Origin: JBJXHB01 sp046160725 | Lineage (GTDB): Bacteria > Pseudomonadota > Gammaproteobacteria > Burkholderiales > Burkholderiaceae_C | DNA: 16,367 bases | Assembly (NCBI GenBank): GCA_046160725.1 | Contig: JBJXHB010000480.1 | Span: forward strand, 1 to 16,367 | Direction of reading: 5' to 3' | Shown here: in pieces, positions 13,615 through 16,367 of the stretch | How the letters are laid out: each line of letters starts with the position of its first letter | Numbering within the stretch: position 1 is the first letter of the stretch | The notes under the pieces: model-generated | What the model was told of the DNA's origin: nothing | The model's database searches: none | What the model saw: the letters and a program-made list of their open reading frames with translations, nothing else | Translations under genes and position numbers: made by a program

Positions 13615-15063
13615 TCATGCCCGCCAGTCCAGCGCCAGGCGCTGCTGCAGGCGGCGCGCGACCTGCAGCGCGTCGCGCAGGGCCTCGCGGTCCAGGTCGT
13701 TCAGGCCGGCCGGGGCGATGCGGTTGGGCTGGTCGGCTGTCGCCGGGGCCAGGCCAATGCCCATCTGCACGCGCAGCCGCAGCCCCTGCAGCACCTCGAA
13801 CGCCGCGGCCCAGGCCTGGTGCTCGTGGGCGGGCACGCCCAGCGCCACGCCGGCGGCGACCAGGCGCTCATGCGTGCCGACCTCGGCCACGCCCGCGGCC
13901 ATGGCCAGCACGCGCGCCGCATCGACGATCAGCGCCGTGCCCTGCAGCTTCAGGTCCAGCGTGTCGCGGCCATCGACCACCTGCGTGGCCACGGCGCCGC
14001 GCCAGTTCAGCGGTACGCCGCTGCGCAGGGCATTGGCCGCCAGCAGGTGCAGAAAGCGCGGCGGCGCACGGCGGGCGCGGACCGCCTCGTGCAGCGGCTC
14101 CAGCAGGCCGGCGTGGCCCGCCAGCGCGCGAAAGTCGAAGTAGATGCTGGCGTTCAGCAGGTCCTGCGGCGTGCCCTGCTCCAGCCAGTGCGTGAAGCGC
14201 CCGGCCCACTCCGGCGCGGTGCTGCACAAGGCCGGGTTCGACGCCATCACGTTGCCCTTGCACAGGGGGTAGCCCAGCCGGTCGAGCGCCTCGTTGACGT
14301 CACGCGCAAACGCCAGCCAGCGCGGCCGGTCGGCGTCCGGGCGGTCGGAGGCGAAGACCAGCCCGTTGTCCTGGTCGGTCGCGATCGTCTGCTCGCCGCG
14401 GCCCTCGGAGCCGAAGGCCAGCCAGCAGCCGCGTGTCATGTCCACGCCATGCGCGGGCGCCAGCAGTTCGGTCACGCGCTGCGTCAGCCGGTCGTTCAGA
14501 TGCGAGATCAGCGTGGCCAATGCGCGTGGGCCCAGCCCCTGCGACAACAGGTGGCGCGCCAGTGCGCGGATGCCGCGCGCGCCGTCCTCCAGTGCCGCGA
14601 TGTCCGGGGCATGGGCCAGTCGCTCGCTCAGGCCGGCCAGCGTCTGGCGCTGCAGCACATGCAGGTCGTGCTCGGACACGATGTGGGCCAGGCGCCCGCG
14701 GTCGTCCACCACCGGCACATGACGCAGACCCTGGCGGGCCATCAGCAGCGCCGCGTCGTGCAGGGTGTGGGTCGGGCCCAGCACCTGCAGCGGCTGGCTC
14801 ATCACCTGCGCGATCGGCGTGTCCAGCGACAGGCGCGGCAGCAGCACCCGACCCAGCAGGTCGTGGCGGGTCAGGATGCCCAGCGGCCGGCCGTCGGCGT
14901 CGGCCACCACGACCGACCCCACCTGGGCCGCATGCATGGCGGCCAGCGCCCGCCCCAGGGGCTCATCGGGGCCGCAGGTCAGCAGCGTCTTGCGCGGCAG
15001 CCCGGCCAGCGGCGCGTTCAGGTCGGTGTCCGCGGTTCCGATGGGCAGGCCGGTCGGGTCCAT
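13615..15063 (-). CDS. CBS-CBS-DUF294 nucleotidyltransferase-like protein
   Basis: A 482-residue regulatory-type protein. A CBS pair occupies about 24-137, with VGSVVVADADGRPLGILTRHDL and LRHVPVVDDRGRLAHIVSEHDL as the two conserved strand-turn ends. The DUF294 nucleotidyltransferase-like domain follows, with AFGSEGRGEQ (216-225) and TDQDNG (Asp230, Asp232), and then the DUF294 C-terminal helical domain with NASIYFDFR and the end LQQRLALDW. CBS pairs bind adenosine nucleotides, so the transferase part is probably gated by energy state; its target is not established. No cyclic-nucleotide domain precedes the CBS pair, unlike some relatives. Genes of this type commonly sit beside ActP-like symporters. 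The start at 15063 is the ATG nearest the first CBS strand; an upstream extension to 15114 is Arg-rich and unlikely. Confidence 0.9.
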   Translation of the reverse strand: MDPTGLPIGTADTDLNAPLAGLPRKTLLTCGPDEPLGRALAAMHAAQVGSVVVADADGRPLGILTRHDLLGRVLLPRLSLDTPIAQVMSQPLQVLGPTHTLHDAALLMARQGLRHVPVVDDRGRLAHIVSEHDLHVLQRQTLAGLSERLAHAPDIAALEDGARGIRALARHLLSQGLGPRALATLISHLNDRLTQRVTELLAPAHGVDMTRGCWLAFGSEGRGEQTIATDQDNGLVFASDRPDADRPRWLAFARDVNEALDRLGYPLCKGNVMASNPALCSTAPEWAGRFTHWLEQGTPQDLLNASIYFDFRALAGHAGLLEPLHEAVRARRAPPRFLHLLAANALRSGVPLNWRGAVATQVVDGRDTLDLKLQGTALIVDAARVLAMAAGVAEVGTHERLVAAGVALGVPAHEHQAWAAAFEVLQGLRLRVQMGIGLAPATADQPNRIAPAGLNDLDREALRDALQVARRLQQRLALDWRA

Positions 15064-15170
15064 GCGCCATGGTACGGGCGGCCGTGTCCGCGTGGGCCGG
15101 GCACGGCTGCGCATCAGGCTGGATCTTGACCTTCGTCATGCCCAAGATGGAACCGACCTTCCATGAAGAA

Positions 15171-15200
15171 GGGGCCGCCGCCCTTGCGGGCAGCGGCCCC
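15171..15200 (-). terminator. probable intrinsic-type terminator of the symporter gene
   Basis: GGGGCCGCCGCCC (15171-15183), loop TTGC, GGGCAGCGGCCCC (15188-15200) makes a stem of about 13 pairs with one mismatch. Read on the minus strand it lies 57 bases past the symporter stop and is followed by TTCTTC, a modest U-tract. It separates the symporter from the CBS-DUF294 gene, so the latter probably has its own promoter or depends on read-through. Confidence 0.6.
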
Positions 15201-15220
15201 TGTCGGAACCTTCTGCAGGG

Positions 15221-15242
15221 CCGGCGCCGCGGGCGGCGCCGG
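15221..15242. other. perfect GC palindrome after symporter
   Basis: CCGGCGCCGC (15221-15230) and GCGGCGCCGG (15233-15242) are perfectly complementary with two bases between them, so a hairpin would open to about a four-base loop. It lies 15 bases beyond the symporter stop and just before the terminator stem at 15171-15200. It may help termination or mRNA 3'-end stability. Confidence 0.5.
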
Positions 15243-15257
15243 ACGGTCAGGCCATGC

Positions 15258-16367
15258 TCACTTGCCGGCCATCTTCAGGTTCGGGTAGCGGACATGCTCG
15301 ACCAGGTCCTGCGTGGCCTGCGTGGGCGCGGGCGTCAGCAGGCTGACGATGATGATCACCGCGAAGCCCAGCGGCACGCCGAACAGGCCGGCCGAGATGG
15401 GCTGGATGCCCCACCACAACTCGATCGGCGAGGTCACGCCGAAGATGCCGCGCAGCCAGGGCTGGGTCGTCACCATGTAGTAGAAGGTGATCGCCAGGCC
15501 GGAGGCCATGCCCAGGGACGCGCCCCACTTGTTGGCGCGCTTCCAGAACACACCGCACACCAGCGCAGGGAAGAACGACGCCGCCGCGAACGAGAACGCC
15601 GCCGAAACCAGGAACAGGATGTCCGCCGGTTTCTGCGCCGCCACGTAGGCCGCGGCCAAGGCCACGACCAGCAGCAACGACTTGGAGATGGTCACCCGGC
15701 GCGCCGTGGAGGCGTTGGGGTCGATCATCTGGTAGTACAAGTCGTGCGACAGCGCGTTGGCGATGGTCAGCAGCAGGCCGTCCGCGGTGGACAGCGCAGC
15801 GGCCAGGCCACCGGCGGCAACCATGCCGCTGATGACGTACGGCAGCCCGCCGATCTCCGGGGTGGCCAGCACGATGATGTCGCCGCCGATGCGCATCTCG
15901 GCCAGCTGGAAGATGCCGTCCTTGTTGATGTCCGCCACCGACAGCAACGCCGGGTCGACCCTCGACCAGTTGGCGATCCACGCTGGCAGCTTGTCGAACG
16001 GCGTGCCTACCAGCACGTTGAACACCTCGTACTTGACCAGCACCGCCAGTGACGGCGCCGAGAAGTACAGCAGGAAGATGAAGAACAGCGACCAGGTCAC
16101 CGACTCCCGTGCCTCCTTGACCGACGGCGTCGTGTAGTAGCGCATCAGGATGTGCGGCAGCGCGGCCGTGCCCACCATCAGGCAGAAGATCAGGGCCAGG
16201 AAGTTCCGACGCGAGGTGTCGAATGCCTCCTTGGCCTTGGCATCGCCGTTCGGGTCGCCGGCGAATATCTGCGCATGGCCGGGCATGCCGGCCAGCGGCC
16301 GGGCGCGAGCCTCGGCAGCAGCCTTTGCCTTGGTCCAGGCGTCCTTGGCGGCAGCGTCGTCCTTGGG
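15258..16367 (-). CDS. ActP/VC_2705-type sodium:solute symporter, 5' part beyond window
   Basis: The frame is open to the right edge, giving the last 369 residues. It belongs to the sodium:solute symporter family: the signature FCLMVGTAALPHILMRYYTT precedes the sodium-site helix, and SGMVAAGGLAAALSTADGLL follows later. At least seven membrane helices remain. The visible part starts in a charged Ala/Lys-rich segment (KAKAAAEARA, GDAKAKEAFD), a soluble insertion expected in the VC_2705 subgroup rather than plain ActP. A loop has the EF-hand-like pattern DINKDGIFQLAE (15897-15932). Related proteins take up acetate and other short carboxylates with sodium, often with a small DUF4212 partner encoded upstream, which would lie outside this window. 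The sensor kinase and two DUF294 proteins downstream fit a carboxylate-uptake locus. The substrate remains inferred. Confidence 0.9.
   Translation of the reverse strand, partial: PKDDAAAKDAWTKAKAAAEARARPLAGMPGHAQIFAGDPNGDAKAKEAFDTSRRNFLALIFCLMVGTAALPHILMRYYTTPSVKEARESVTWSLFFIFLLYFSAPSLAVLVKYEVFNVLVGTPFDKLPAWIANWSRVDPALLSVADINKDGIFQLAEMRIGGDIIVLATPEIGGLPYVISGMVAAGGLAAALSTADGLLLTIANALSHDLYYQMIDPNASTARRVTISKSLLLVVALAAAYVAAQKPADILFLVSAAFSFAAASFFPALVCGVFWKRANKWGASLGMASGLAITFYYMVTTQPWLRGIFGVTSPIELWWGIQPISAGLFGVPLGFAVIIIVSLLTPAPTQATQDLVEHVRYPNLKMAGK

Noticed and set aside
11444..14143. Very long plus-strand open frame (about 900 codons)
   Set aside because: It lies opposite the symporter-kinase, whose motifs are fully intact on the minus strand. 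Its product is low-complexity and Gln/His/Arg-rich without recognisable motifs.
1..16367. CRISPR array, phage genes, toxin-antitoxin pair or defence system
   Set aside because: No regularly spaced short repeats, no Cas, phage structural or toxin-antitoxin families were seen on either strand. The exonuclease fusion sits in a metabolic signalling locus, so a defence role is not supported.

Overview
The window looks like a chromosomal segment of a very GC-rich betaproteobacterium, probably Burkholderiales (Comamonadaceae or a Leptothrix/Rubrivivax-like relative). This is an inference from base composition, codon use and gene families; no rRNA or other taxonomic marker is present. It has two parts.

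Left part (about 1-6,600), accessory. The left edge holds transposon debris: the tail of an IS3-family transposase ends 3 bp from the end of a broken, internally deleted IS110-family transposase. Then come small plus-strand genes with lower GC than the rest: a DUF3052 protein, a VOC/glyoxalase-fold protein, a short membrane ORF and an N-terminally eroded GFA (CENP-V-type) protein. Intergenic spots after three of these genes resemble halves of integron attC sites, so this may be a decayed gene-cassette stretch. Next are a RimJ/RimL-like GNAT acetyltransferase, a secreted dienelactone-hydrolase-like protein, two overlapping GNAT genes, a gamma-glutamylcyclotransferase-like protein, and a 52-residue membrane peptide behind a possible PhoB-type promoter.

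A convergent junction (6,615-6,743) carries three strong hairpins, two of them inside a 39-bp direct repeat.

Right part (6,744-16,367), all minus strand, is a carboxylate (acetate-type) uptake and signalling locus. In transcription order: an ActP/VC_2705-type sodium:solute symporter (5' end beyond the right edge); a CBS-CBS-DUF294 nucleotidyltransferase-like protein; a 65-residue two-helix membrane protein; a CrbS/CbrA-type histidine kinase whose N-terminus is itself a sodium:solute-symporter domain; a lone CheY-like receiver; a membrane-anchored protein joining a degenerate histidine kinase (no phosphoacceptor His) to a complete DEDDh 3'-5' exonuclease; and a second DUF294 protein without CBS domains. 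Close spacing suggests that the kinase, receiver, exonuclease fusion and second DUF294 gene are co-transcribed. No DNA-binding output domain is visible, so the response may run through protein contacts, possibly via the pseudokinase-exonuclease. That chain is the most unusual feature of the window.
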